NCBI GenBank assembly: GCA_022822905.1
Contig: JAJDYE010000017.1
Span: 1 to 64,000, forward strand
DNA from: Acidimicrobiia bacterium
GTDB taxonomy: Bacteria > Actinomycetota > Acidimicrobiia > Acidimicrobiales > Bin134
Length of the DNA stretch: 64,000 nt
Direction of reading: 5' to 3'
Position 1 is the first letter of the stretch. Each line of letters starts with the position of its first letter. Positions 1-9,204 of this stretch are shown here, one piece after another. The notes under the pieces were generated by a model. It was given only the letters and a program-made list of their open reading frames with translations, was not told where the DNA came from and ran no database searches. Position numbers and translations under genes: made by a program.

Positions 1-2
1 GC

Positions 3-176
3 AGCGTCGCCTTCGCCCCCGACGAGACCTCCAAGACCGTGCGGGTCCCGCTCATCGACGACCGCGCCGGCGGCGAGGGAGCCGAGACGTTCAATCTGAG
101 TCTGCGCCTGACCGACACCGCCCACGCCACACTCGCCGACAACCAAGCACAAGGCACCATCACCGACAACGACTGA
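3..176 (+). CDS. C-terminal end of a Calx-beta-type extracellular protein (5' truncated by window)
   Basis: The frame is open from the first complete codon (base 3) to TGA at 174-176, giving 57 residues. The pattern is KTVRVPLIDD, then EGAETFNLSL, ending with GTITDND. This is the C-terminal half of a Calx-beta domain, whose usual end is 'F.v.L....g..i......GtI.ndD'. Such domains are calcium-binding beta-sandwich modules found in large secreted or surface proteins. The rest of the protein lies outside the window, so its full architecture is unknown. Confidence 0.75.
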   Translation, partial: SVAFAPDETSKTVRVPLIDDRAGGEGAETFNLSLRLTDTAHATLADNQAQGTITDND

Positions 177-312
177 GGCGAACTTCAGCCTCGCAGCCGG
201 TGGCGGGCCCGCAGAAAGAGGGTCGCCCGCTGGCGGGTTGCACACCAGCCCACTTGGCTGTACGCCTTTTCGACCATCCAACGCGAAGTGGGGGTGCCAT
301 ATCATCGCCGCA

Positions 313-1848
313 ATGAGCGGTGATCAGATGCCGGTGCTGGTGGGCGTGGCCCAGTACGTGGGAAGGGAAACCGATCCGACGACCGCACCCGACCCGTTGA
401 CCATGATGGCCGACGTGGCCTCCCGTGCGGCCTATGACTCTGGCGTGGGCAATTCCCTGTTTGCCCACGTTGACACCCTCTTTCATATCCCATCGGCCTA
501 CTGGACTCCGGCGAATGGCGCCGCGCTGGTTGCCGAGCGGTTGGGCATCGACCGCCGGGCCCGGATCCAGAACACCGGAGGCGGTGGAGAGATCGGCGTT
601 TTGGCCGCCAACCACCTGGCTGCGGAGATCATGGCCGGACGCACCGAGGTGGCGGTGATGACCGGAGGGCAGGCATGGAAGACGTTCGAGCGGGCTGAGG
701 CAGCCGGGGTGGAGCTGAACTGGCCGACCGGCGGCTATCCTTCTGGGGCCGATGAGCGGTTCGGCGGCGCCGCCCAGCCCATGGTGTCGGAACTCGAGGA
801 GCGCCATCGCCTCACCCGCCCCATCCAGGCCTACCCCCTGTTCGAGAACGCCCTGCGGGCCGCCCAGGGAATGTCACTGGCTGAGCACGCCCAGCGGCTG
901 GGCCAGATGATGACCGAGTTCACCGCGGTGGCCGCCGCCAACCCCTACGCCTGGTTCCCCACCGAGCGCAGCGCCGAGGAGCTGTACACCCCTACGGCAG
1001 AGAACCGAATGATCGGGTTTCCCTATGCCAAGTACCTGAACTCGGTCTTGAACACCGACCAGGCCGGAGCCTACGTCATGACCTCGGCGGCCAAAGCCCG
1101 GGAACTGGGAATACCCGAGGATCGCTGGGTGTACTGGTGGGGTGGCCACAATGCCTCCGAGGAGGCATGGTTCGCCAGCACCCGGCCCAACTTCGCCGAG
1201 TGCCCGTCGATGAAGGATTCCTCGCTGGGCGCGCTGGGCCAAGCCGGGGTGGGCGTGGACGACATCGCCCTGTTCGACTTCTACTCCTGCTTCCCCGTGG
1301 CGGTGCGGATGGCCTGTGCCATGCTGGGCATCGACGAGCTGGACTCCCGCCCGTTCACCGTCACCGGAGGCCTGCCCTACGCCGGCGGCCCAGGCTCGGC
1401 CTACAACATGAATTCAATAGCCGCCATGGTCGAGCGGCTGCGCGAAGACGACCGCTCGGTCGGAATGATCACCGGCAACGGCTTCTTTTTGACCAAGCAC
1501 GCCGCCGCGGTGCTGTCAGCCCGACCCAAGCAGGGTGGCTGGGACCGGCCCGAGGGCCCACCCCCGTCGGTCGCCATGGAAACCGCCCCGGCCATCCCCA
1601 ACGATTCGGCTATGGGTCGAGGCCGCATCGAGGCCTACACCGTGATGCACGACCGCGACGGCCAACCCGCCACCGGCTACATCTGCGGCCGCCTCGACGA
1701 CAACGGCGACGAAGGCCGACGCTTCTTGGCCAACACCCCCGAAGACCCCGACTTGCTCCGCGACCTACTCGCCGCCGAGGCCGTCGGCCGTACCGGCCAC
1801 GTACGCCAAGACCCCGCCACCGGCCGCTGCGTATTCACCCCGGCCTGA
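313..1848 (+). CDS. Thiolase-like acetyl-CoA acetyltransferase family protein, non-canonical active site
   Basis: This 511-aa protein starts MSGDQMPVLVGVAQ, like thiolase-superfamily acetyl-CoA acetyltransferases of actinobacteria; an upstream in-frame ATG at 238 would add an unlikely extension. The fold signatures are there (N-terminal VLVGVAQ, central AFYSC-type segment FDFYSCFPVAV, late GGLPYAGGPGSA). Where a thiolase has its nucleophilic Cys (Q..CGSG) this protein has IQNTGGGGEIG, so the usual acyl-enzyme Cys is missing. It resembles SCP-x/Ltp-type thiolase homologues with a C-terminal extension. A role in CoA-thioester (lipid or sterol side chain) metabolism is inferred; true thiolase activity is doubtful. 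Confidence 0.75.
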   Translation: MSGDQMPVLVGVAQYVGRETDPTTAPDPLTMMADVASRAAYDSGVGNSLFAHVDTLFHIPSAYWTPANGAALVAERLGIDRRARIQNTGGGGEIGVLAANHLAAEIMAGRTEVAVMTGGQAWKTFERAEAAGVELNWPTGGYPSGADERFGGAAQPMVSELEERHRLTRPIQAYPLFENALRAAQGMSLAEHAQRLGQMMTEFTAVAAANPYAWFPTERSAEELYTPTAENRMIGFPYAKYLNSVLNTDQAGAYVMTSAAKARELGIPEDRWVYWWGGHNASEEAWFASTRPNFAECPSMKDSSLGALGQAGVGVDDIALFDFYSCFPVAVRMACAMLGIDELDSRPFTVTGGLPYAGGPGSAYNMNSIAAMVERLREDDRSVGMITGNGFFLTKHAAAVLSARPKQGGWDRPEGPPPSVAMETAPAIPNDSAMGRGRIEAYTVMHDRDGQPATGYICGRLDDNGDEGRRFLANTPEDPDLLRDLLAAEAVGRTGHVRQDPATGRCVFTPA

Positions 1849-1873
1849 GCCAGAGGCGGGCGGCGCTCGACGA

Positions 1874-2527
1874 TTAGTCGGTGGCGATGCCCACGGGGCA
1901 GGAGACGCCGGTGCCGCCTAGGCCGCAGTAGCCGTTGGGGACTTTGGCCAGGTACTGCTGGTGGTAGTCCTCGGCGTAGTAGAAGGTCGGGGCGGCGATG
2001 ATCTCGGTGGTGATCTCGCCGTAGCCGGCGTCCCGCAGACGAGCGCCGAACATATCGCGAGATGCCTCGGCAGCCACCTTCTGGTCGGCGTCGAAGTAGT
2101 AGATCCCCGACCGGTACTGGGTGCCGACGTCGTTGCCCTGGCGCATACCCTGGGTGGGGTCGTGGTTCTCCCAGAACAGCGCCAGCATCTGCTCGTAGCT
2201 GGTGGCCTCGGGATCGAACACGGCCAGCACTGCCTCGTTGTGGCCGGTGAAGCCGGAGCAGACCTCCTGATAGGAGGGGTTGGGGGTGAAACCCGCGGCG
2301 TAGCCCACCGCGGTGGTGAACACACCGGACGCCTGCCAGAACACCCTCTCTGCTCCCCAGAAGCAGCCCATTCCCACCATGACCTGCTCCATGGCGTTGG
2401 GGAACGGCGGCTTCAACGGGTTGCCGTTCACGAAGTGGGCCTCCGGCACCGGCATCTCCTCTTCCCGCCCCGGAAGCGCATCGGTCGGGTCCACCATCAT
2501 CGACTTCTTAATACCGAACAAGGCCAT
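1874..2527 (-). CDS. msrA: Peptide methionine-S-sulfoxide reductase MsrA
   Basis: MsrA reduces methionine-S-sulfoxide in oxidised proteins, using thioredoxin. The 217-aa product has the diagnostic GCFWGAE motif at residues 54-60, with catalytic Cys55. It also has the [16 protein letters not shown] block and a C-terminal [10 protein letters not shown] segment supplying resolving cysteines. The start at MALFGIKK (ATG at 2527) gives a family-typical length. An upstream in-frame start at 2596 would add 23 residues with no family similarity. It stands alone, convergent with the thiolase-like gene 25 bp away and divergent from the secreted protein at 2710. Confidence 0.95.
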   Translation of the reverse strand: MALFGIKKSMMVDPTDALPGREEEMPVPEAHFVNGNPLKPPFPNAMEQVMVGMGCFWGAERVFWQASGVFTTAVGYAAGFTPNPSYQEVCSGFTGHNEAVLAVFDPEATSYEQMLALFWENHDPTQGMRQGNDVGTQYRSGIYYFDADQKVAAEASRDMFGARLRDAGYGEITTEIIAAPTFYYAEDYHQQYLAKVPNGYCGLGGTGVSCPVGIATD

Positions 2528-2709
2528 GCCCTGAAGTGTAGAGGCTGCCGCAAGCAATCCCCTCCGGTTGCCTAGCCGGTCTGTAAAAGCATCCAACCGG
2601 TGTCAATAGGGCGCTGAGGTCGTTTGGCCGCATTGATGCTGCATAGTCTTGCCGTCGCGTCTCAAACGAAGACTGTCGTATACGGGCACTAGCTGCTGAG
2701 GAGTTCGGG

Positions 2710-5325
2710 GTGAATCAAACTAAGAAGACAAGGCGGACGGCGGCAGCCGCTGGGGTGGCCGTCGCGCTGTTGGCCGGGGTGCTGGCCTTTGGCGGGGCTG
2801 GAGCGGCCTCAGCCCAAGAGCCAGCGATGATCAGCGAAGACGAGGTGACCACCCAAGCGGAGCCGAGCTGCGAGGTTGTCGATTTGGGGGCGCTGGGCAA
2901 TGCTCCGGGCAGCTCGCTGGAAGCGGGCGGCCGCTGGACCACCGAGGACTGCGATTCGCGTTTCCGCCTCGACAGCGATGCCCACACCTATCGGTTCGAG
3001 ATTGCAGCCACGGGACGAATCAGAGTCGACTTGAACTCCTCCGAAGGCGACTCCTACCTCTATCTGCTGGACGAGGACGGCAATCGGATTACCGAGAATG
3101 ATGACGGCGGCGTGGGTGCCCTCGACGCTCGCATCGAGCGCGAGCTCCAGGCGGGCACCTATCTGATAGAGGCCACCACCACCCCGGGCCGGGTGCGGGG
3201 AGAGGCTGACTTCACTGTGGCGGTGACCCAAGTAGCCACCTGCGCCCCGCAGGCGTTGGGCGAGTTGACTACCGATCAAGACATCGAAGTAACGGGCTTT
3301 TGGACCCCCGAGTCCTGCCAGTCGATTTTCCTTACCGGACACCCGTCCAACTACTTCGTGTTCACCCTGCCCGAGGGCGCCCGGGTGCGGGTCGACCTGA
3401 CTTCGGAGATCGGCGATCCGGTGCTGATTGTGGCACCTATCGTGGCCCTGCGGTCGGTGGTTCCCGGCCAAGTCGCCCACAACGACGATTCAGGCGGTAC
3501 CCGCAACTCCCGCATCGAGCAGTACTTCCCGGCCGATGTCTACGGGGTAGAGGCCACCACCTTCCGGAACAGAGACCTTCAGGGTCCCCGGATCGATTTC
3601 ACCCTCACCCTCACCATCGTGGAAGAAGAGGCCAGCCAGCGCAGCCCCTTGTTGAAAATCGAAGAAATCGACATCCCTACCGAGGTGGTGGCCGGTGACC
3701 CGCTGACCATCAACTACCGCATCGGCAACGCGGGCGGCGACGAATTCCCCGACCAGGAAAGCCACGCCATCTTGTACGCGATCGGACCCCGGGTGTTCGA
3801 CCGCATCGGCCCTGTGCTCTCGAACCTCTGGCCCGCCGGCGCCTCTTACCACACCAGCGAGGCAACAGCGAGCGCGACGAGCACGACGACGGAGCAAGTA
3901 GTCCCACACTCGGTGACATTCGACAGAACCGGCCCCACCTGGGTGTTCAACGCGGTCATCGCCCGCGACGGCAACGAGGACGAGCTCGGATTCCACGGCC
4001 TCTGGCACGACCTGATGGTGCTGAGCAATCCAACCTACGGCCCGGTGCTGGTGGAAGTCGACGGCCAGGTCTATTCGGTCTCAGCGGAACTCAACGAAGA
4101 CGTGGAAGGTGAGGATGAAGAAGGGACGGTGGTCACCACGGTGTCCTCCGTGGACGACCCCGAAGCCGAAATCGACGCCGAGACTCAGGAGAGGGCCCAT
4201 TACGCCGCCGGGGTGCGCACGCAGCTGCTCGAGGGCATTTTCGACCGACCGGCGATTGCGAATCTGCCTGAATCCGAATCACCCGCAGAAGTCGCGGTAC
4301 ACAGCCCTTCGTCGAGCGCGGTGCGCAATGTGGCCGCTGCTCAATATGCGGCAGTGGTCCAAGCTTCAGGACTGCCCGAGACGTTGGCCGCCGGCGAGGC
4401 GATGAGCCCGGTAGCCGTCGAGAGTCTGGTGCTCGAGCTGGCCGACGGGGCATCAGCATCCTACGCATACCTGGCTGATTCTTGGCGCGCGCTGTTGGAG
4501 CGGATTGACAACGGCGAAGCGTTGACCTTCGAAGAGGCATCGGCCGTCCAGGCCCAGCTCGCCTACGTCGAACACGTGACTGCGCCAATAGCCTCGGCTG
4601 GAGAGATCGTGGCATCGGCGCGAGCTGCTGAGCTGGGCTGGGACGATCCTGAAATCCAGGCGATGCTGTCTGCCCAACCCAGCTGCGACACCGGAGAAGA
4701 CCCGCTCAGCGAGCCGCTGGCGCTGGCCGGCATCGAAGGTGCCGAGGCCCTGGAAAAACTCGATGCCGAGATGAGAGCCGCCCTATTCGCGTACGTCGTG
4801 GCCATCGACAACGTGCTCTGCGCGGTGGAGAACGTGGATGCGGCCAATTCCCGGTTCCTCGAGCGCCTCGGCCTAGACCAGAGCGAGCAGCTCCTCGAGT
4901 TAATCGAACCAGAGACGCTTCCCGAGCCCGAGGAAGACCCCGAGCCTGATCCGCCGATTGCCCTGCGTGTTATGGCCCGACTAGGCGAAGACGGTCGCAT
5001 TGAGCATGGCGTGGAGCTGTCCAGCGGCTTCCAGATCCTGCCCGAGCGGCGCTACCTGCCCGCCGATACACAGGTTGGCATGTGGTACTTCACCTTGGAC
5101 CTGGATTTGGACGACACGCCGATCGGCCAAATCCGCGCCCGCCGCCTAGCCGACGGGCGGGTCGAGATGGGTTTCCGCGACTTCCACGGCGACTCTTATG
5201 TCCCAGACATCGCCTACCTGCCCGCCGACCTAGCCGAGGGCGTGTGGTACCGCAGCAGCCTCATCGAAGTCTCCAGGCCCCCCAAGCCAGATATGGAGGA
5301 CGAATCCGCCGACGAAGACGGCTAG
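2710..5325 (+). CDS. Large secreted protein with two PPC-like domains
   Basis: The 871-aa product begins with a GTG codon preceded by GAGGAG (2698-2703), 6 nt upstream. Residues 1-36 form a Sec signal peptide with cleavage after ASA. Two similar beta domains follow at about 50-160 and 165-285; both have the pattern of bacterial pre-peptidase C-terminal (PPC) domains (YRFEI...GRIRVDLNSS...LYLLDEDGNRI...AGTYLIEA). A segment near 300-420 looks like a CARDB/adhesion-type module. Residues 480-740 are helical and acidic, and the C-terminal 100 residues hold two copies of a YLPAD...G.WY motif. No protease catalytic site is visible. Function is unknown, probably surface-associated or extracellular. 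Confidence 0.8.
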   Translation: MNQTKKTRRTAAAAGVAVALLAGVLAFGGAGAASAQEPAMISEDEVTTQAEPSCEVVDLGALGNAPGSSLEAGGRWTTEDCDSRFRLDSDAHTYRFEIAATGRIRVDLNSSEGDSYLYLLDEDGNRITENDDGGVGALDARIERELQAGTYLIEATTTPGRVRGEADFTVAVTQVATCAPQALGELTTDQDIEVTGFWTPESCQSIFLTGHPSNYFVFTLPEGARVRVDLTSEIGDPVLIVAPIVALRSVVPGQVAHNDDSGGTRNSRIEQYFPADVYGVEATTFRNRDLQGPRIDFTLTLTIVEEEASQRSPLLKIEEIDIPTEVVAGDPLTINYRIGNAGGDEFPDQESHAILYAIGPRVFDRIGPVLSNLWPAGASYHTSEATASATSTTTEQVVPHSVTFDRTGPTWVFNAVIARDGNEDELGFHGLWHDLMVLSNPTYGPVLVEVDGQVYSVSAELNEDVEGEDEEGTVVTTVSSVDDPEAEIDAETQERAHYAAGVRTQLLEGIFDRPAIANLPESESPAEVAVHSPSSSAVRNVAAAQYAAVVQASGLPETLAAGEAMSPVAVESLVLELADGASASYAYLADSWRALLERIDNGEALTFEEASAVQAQLAYVEHVTAPIASAGEIVASARAAELGWDDPEIQAMLSAQPSCDTGEDPLSEPLALAGIEGAEALEKLDAEMRAALFAYVVAIDNVLCAVENVDAANSRFLERLGLDQSEQLLELIEPETLPEPEEDPEPDPPIALRVMARLGEDGRIEHGVELSSGFQILPERRYLPADTQVGMWYFTLDLDLDDTPIGQIRARRLADGRVEMGFRDFHGDSYVPDIAYLPADLAEGVWYRSSLIEVSRPPKPDMEDESADEDG

Positions 5326-5410
5326 CGACTCCAGTGGGAACCCACTCGCGATGGGCGGTAGGCTCAGCGGCCTACCGTGGTATGAACCCATAGTCCATAG
5401 GGGGAAATTG

Positions 5411-7447
5411 ATGGCTGTCGCACCGGAGAAGATCCGCAACGTCGCGCTGGTGGGGTCGCAGGGATCGGGAAAGACCACGCTCGCTGAGGCGCTGCTGTAC
5501 CGGGCCGGGGTCATCGACCGCACGGGCCGGGTGGAGGAAGGCACCACGGTTTGCGACTTCAGCCCCGAGGAGAAGGCCGCCACCCACAGCCAATCGCTGG
5601 CTCTGGCCAGCTTCGACTGGCACGGCCACAAGATCAACCTGATCGACACGCCGGGCGCTCCCGACTACGCCGGCGAGCTGCACGCCGCCCTCCAAGTGGC
5701 CGATCTTCTGGTGTTCGTGATCGACGCCTCCAGCGGGGTGGACCACCGGGCCACCGCCATCTGGCGCCAAGCTGCCGACGCCGGCCTGCCCCGCATCGTG
5801 TTCGTGAACAAGCTCGACCGGGAGCACGCCAGCTTCGAGAGCGTCCTCACCGAACTGCAAGACGCCTTCGGTGCCGGAGTCGCCCCACTGGAGTTGCCTA
5901 TCGGCGCGGGTCCAAGCTTCCACGGCATCGCCGACCTGCTCACCGACAAGGCCTACATCTACGACAGCGGTGCTGCCGAAGAGACCCAGATTCCCGAGGA
6001 GATGGAGGATCAGGAAGCCGAGGTCCACGAGCAGCTCGTGGAAGGCATCGTGGTGGCCGACGACGACATGTTGGAGCAGTACCTCGACGGCAATTTCCCC
6101 AGCCCGGCCGAGCTTGAGGTGGTGCTCGGGCGGGGCGTGGCCGATGGATCGGTATTCCCCGTGGTGTGCGGCTCGGCTACCGGGCCGATTGCGGTGGATC
6201 GGTTGGCCAACTTCCTGGTGGAGATCGGCCCCGCGCCCACCTCTCGGGCCATGACCGTCACCATGAGCGACATCGACTCCGAGCCGGCCTGCGATCCCAA
6301 CGGCGACCAGCTCGCCTGCGTGTTCAAGACCATCAGCGACGACTACGTGGGCCAGATATCTCTATTCCGAGTGCTGTCGGGCACCATCAACCGGGACGAC
6401 AACCTCACCAACTCCACTTCTGGCGACAGCGAGAGACTGCGGGGTTTGGTCAGCCTGGTGGGAGGCTCGCAGCAGGACATCGACGGCATCTCCGCGGGAG
6501 ACATCGGCGGGGTCACCAAGCTCCAGCAGACCCGCACCGGCGACACCCTCACCAACGCTGGACGGGCCGTGGTCCAGATGGAGCCCTGGCCCGAGCCGGT
6601 GCTGGCCTACGGGCTGGTTCCCAAGACCCGGGCCGCCGAGGACAAGTTGGGCACCGGTCTGCGGCGTCTCACCGACGAAGACCCGTCGCTGCTTCTGGAG
6701 CGCAGCGAGGAGACCCATCAGACCCTGCTATGGGGGTTGGGCGAGGCCCATCTCCGGCTGGCCATTGCCCGTCTCGACCGGATGGGCATAGAGGTGGAGA
6801 CCGAAGATCTGCGGGTCCCCTATCGCCAAACCGTCACCGGCAACGGGGACGCCGAGGGCAAGCACAAGAAGCAGTCCGGCGGGCACGGGCAGTTCGGGGT
6901 GGCCTATGTGCGCATCGAGCCCCTGCCCCGGGGCAGCGGCTTCGAGTTCGTGGACGCCATAACCGGGGGCTCGATTCCCCGGTCGTATATCCCCGCCGTG
7001 GAGGCCGGCATCCGCGACGCCATGGCCGACGGGGGCGATCTGGGATTCCCCATCGTGGATGTTAAGGCCACGCTGTACGACGGCAAGCACCACTCGGTGG
7101 ACTCATCCGAATTCAGCTTCAATATGGCCGGCAAGCTGGCGTTCAGCGCGGCCTTCGCCCAGGCCAACCCGGTGGTGCTGGAGCCCATGGCCCAGGTGGA
7201 GATCACCGTTGCCCCGGAGTATCAGGGCGACGTGATGGGCGACCTATCGTCCCGCCGAGGCCAAGTGCAGGGCACTGACGCGGGACCGTGGGGCGAGCAG
7301 GTGATCCACGCCATCGTCCCCGAGGCGGAGCTGGTGCGCTATGCCATCGAGCTGCGCTCGCTCACCGGCGGCCGGGCCCGGTTCAAGGCCGAGCGGGTGG
7401 CCTACGAGATCCTCAGTGGCGCCCTCCCCGAAGCAGCCACTGCCTGA
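5411..7447 (+). CDS. Elongation factor G-like GTPase (EF-G2/FusA2 type)
   Basis: This 678-aa translational GTPase paralogue has all five EF-G domains by length. G1 is GSQGSGKTT (15-23), G3 is DTPGAPDY (79-86) and G4 is NKLD (133-136). Canonical EF-G has DTPGHVDF; here the catalytic His of G3 is Ala, as is usual in the actinobacterial EF-G-like group, so ribosome-stimulated hydrolysis may differ. The start MAVAPEKIRN follows a GGGGGA purine run; an earlier ATG at 5351 is less likely. It is not next to the str operon (rpsL-rpsG-fusA-tuf), so it is the paralogue rather than the housekeeping factor. Confidence 0.9.
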   Translation: MAVAPEKIRNVALVGSQGSGKTTLAEALLYRAGVIDRTGRVEEGTTVCDFSPEEKAATHSQSLALASFDWHGHKINLIDTPGAPDYAGELHAALQVADLLVFVIDASSGVDHRATAIWRQAADAGLPRIVFVNKLDREHASFESVLTELQDAFGAGVAPLELPIGAGPSFHGIADLLTDKAYIYDSGAAEETQIPEEMEDQEAEVHEQLVEGIVVADDDMLEQYLDGNFPSPAELEVVLGRGVADGSVFPVVCGSATGPIAVDRLANFLVEIGPAPTSRAMTVTMSDIDSEPACDPNGDQLACVFKTISDDYVGQISLFRVLSGTINRDDNLTNSTSGDSERLRGLVSLVGGSQQDIDGISAGDIGGVTKLQQTRTGDTLTNAGRAVVQMEPWPEPVLAYGLVPKTRAAEDKLGTGLRRLTDEDPSLLLERSEETHQTLLWGLGEAHLRLAIARLDRMGIEVETEDLRVPYRQTVTGNGDAEGKHKKQSGGHGQFGVAYVRIEPLPRGSGFEFVDAITGGSIPRSYIPAVEAGIRDAMADGGDLGFPIVDVKATLYDGKHHSVDSSEFSFNMAGKLAFSAAFAQANPVVLEPMAQVEITVAPEYQGDVMGDLSSRRGQVQGTDAGPWGEQVIHAIVPEAELVRYAIELRSLTGGRARFKAERVAYEILSGALPEAATA

Positions 7448-7475
7448 TTCAGTGGTCTATCGGTAGACTGGACAG

Positions 7476-7775
7476 ATGCCCGAGCCGGAAGAAACCGAGG
7501 ATCTGGCAACCGGGAATCCGGCTAGGAAACGTGATGGCGAAGCCGAGGATCTGGAGTTCCAGTGGTCCGATCCGCGGGACTACGAGCCGCCCGAAGGGGT
7601 GATGCAAAAGGTCACCGGCTCTGCGGGCGGCTCGGCCATCGGCGCGGCCATGGTGGCCTTGGGCGAGATTCTGGAGCCGGAGAAGGTTCGGGTGGAGATC
7701 CAGCAGGAAGACGACGAGCCCGAGCCCGATATGCCCTTCACCATCGACTTCGGCGACCTGCCCCCGCTGACCTAG
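7476..7775 (+). CDS. Small acidic protein of unknown function
   Basis: The 99-residue product starts MPEPEETEDL and is rich in Glu and Pro at both ends. A central GSAGGSAIGAAMVALGEIL segment is hydrophobic but too glycine-rich to be a confident membrane helix. It lies 28 bp after the EF-G-like gene on the same strand and its 3' end overlaps the convergent MFS gene by 38 bp. I do not recognise a family. Reading-frame composition matches neighbouring genes, so it is probably real. Confidence 0.55.
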   Translation: MPEPEETEDLATGNPARKRDGEAEDLEFQWSDPRDYEPPEGVMQKVTGSAGGSAIGAAMVALGEILEPEKVRVEIQQEDDEPEPDMPFTIDFGDLPPLT

Positions 7776-9204
7776 CGGTTCCCAGTCCAGGCGACCACCG
7801 GGCCGAGAAGGCCGACGCCGAGGCAATGGCCGCCGCCAATAGGAAGATGGCGAAGAACCGCTCCGAGGAGTCACTCGGGCCCAACACGGTGATCATGATG
7901 GTGATGCCGGTAGCCGCTCCGATGTGGCCGATCATCTGCAACGATCCCGTGGCCACACCCAGATCGGCATCGTCCACAGAGTTGGCCACCCCGGCCACCG
8001 CGGGGGTCCGGATGGCCCCTTGACCAACACCGGCCACAAACAGCAGCACGATCACCCCAGCCAGCCAACCGGCCAAGACGGAAGCCCCGGTTGCGGCCAG
8101 TGCTGCTGACATGGTGAGCGCGCCGACGATCATGATCGTCCTCCCCCCTACCCGCGACTCCACCCGTCCGGCGTACCACGCTCCCACGCTGAACCCCACC
8201 GGCCGGGCGATGAGCGCCGCCGATATCCGGCTGACATCGGTGATCCCAAACGACCGCTCCAACATGAAGGGCGCCACCACCAGCGTGCCCATATACGCCA
8301 TGTGGCCCAAGAATGTGACCAGGTTGGGGATCACGAACCCGCGCCGGGCCAGGAACTCCAATGGAAAAAGCGGGTCGGCGGTCTGGCGCTCGACGGCGGC
8401 GAACACCGCAAGGGCCACAGGACTGACCGCCAATCCAGCCACGACGAGCGGGTGGCCCCAGCCCCATTCCGGGCCTCGGTTGATGGCCATGAGCAACCCG
8501 GTCACCGCCACACCCAAGCTGACCGCTCCGCCCACATCGAAACGCACTTCGGGCTTGCGAGCGGTGTCGGGCAGCAGGGGGATGGCGGCCAATAGCGCGA
8601 TCAGCGAGGGCACTGCTTGGATGTAGAAGATGGCCCTCCAGCCGAAGGCGTCCACCATGAACCCGCCAAACGCCACTCCAATGGCCGGGGACATGGCAGT
8701 GACCGCCGACCAATAGCCCAAGGCCAACGCCCGCTCCCGACGGGCAAACACCGTCATGATGATGGCCATGGACGCGGGGAGCGTGGCCGCCCCGATGAAC
8801 GAGCCGAGGGTGCGCATGGCCACTAGCGCGCCCACATTCCACGACAGGGCGGTCAACACCGTGAACCCCGTGGCGAAGGCGTACCCCCACAGGTACAGCC
8901 GCCGGTGGCCGTACAGATCGCCGATCTTGCCGGCGATGGGGGTGCCCACCGCCATGGCGATGAGCGGCGCGGTCTGCACCCAGCTCACCGCGCTCTCCGA
9001 CGTATGGAGATCGTTGGCGATTTCGGGCAACGACGCCGACAGCACCGTGATGGGAAAGCTGGTGGAGGCGATCCCGGCCATGGTGAGTCCCAGTACCGCC
9101 CAGCGGTAGTGGGGCCAATCCTGAAACCGCCGGCGCCGGTCACCCCATTGCGACTTGGTGCTCACCCCCCGATGCCGGTCGGTTCGCGGTGGTTCGGTGC
9201 TCAC
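7738..9204 (-). CDS. MFS drug/metabolite exporter
   Basis: The product is 488 aa from the GTG at 9204. That GTG overlaps the TGA of the upstream reductoisomerase-like gene (GTGA, 9201-9204), which implies translational coupling. A second GTG at 9165 would give 475 aa. The protein has 12-14 hydrophobic segments and MFS motif A after TM2 (GKIGDLYGHRR). The TM arrangement and length resemble the DHA2-like multidrug group. The substrate is unknown; pairing with a dehydrogenase-like enzyme suggests export of a small metabolite, which is inference only. Confidence 0.85.
   Translation of the reverse strand: MSTEPPRTDRHRGVSTKSQWGDRRRRFQDWPHYRWAVLGLTMAGIASTSFPITVLSASLPEIANDLHTSESAVSWVQTAPLIAMAVGTPIAGKIGDLYGHRRLYLWGYAFATGFTVLTALSWNVGALVAMRTLGSFIGAATLPASMAIIMTVFARRERALALGYWSAVTAMSPAIGVAFGGFMVDAFGWRAIFYIQAVPSLIALLAAIPLLPDTARKPEVRFDVGGAVSLGVAVTGLLMAINRGPEWGWGHPLVVAGLAVSPVALAVFAAVERQTADPLFPLEFLARRGFVIPNLVTFLGHMAYMGTLVVAPFMLERSFGITDVSRISAALIARPVGFSVGAWYAGRVESRVGGRTIMIVGALTMSAALAATGASVLAGWLAGVIVLLFVAGVGQGAIRTPAVAGVANSVDDADLGVATGSLQMIGHIGAATGITIMITVLGPSDSSERFFAIFLLAAAIASASAFSARWSPGLGTARSAGAGRRSRW

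Noticed and set aside
160-807. 215-codon frame on the minus strand opposite the thiolase-like gene
   Set aside because: It is antisense to a well-supported gene, with a His/Gly/Arg-rich composition typical of shadow frames in high-GC DNA.
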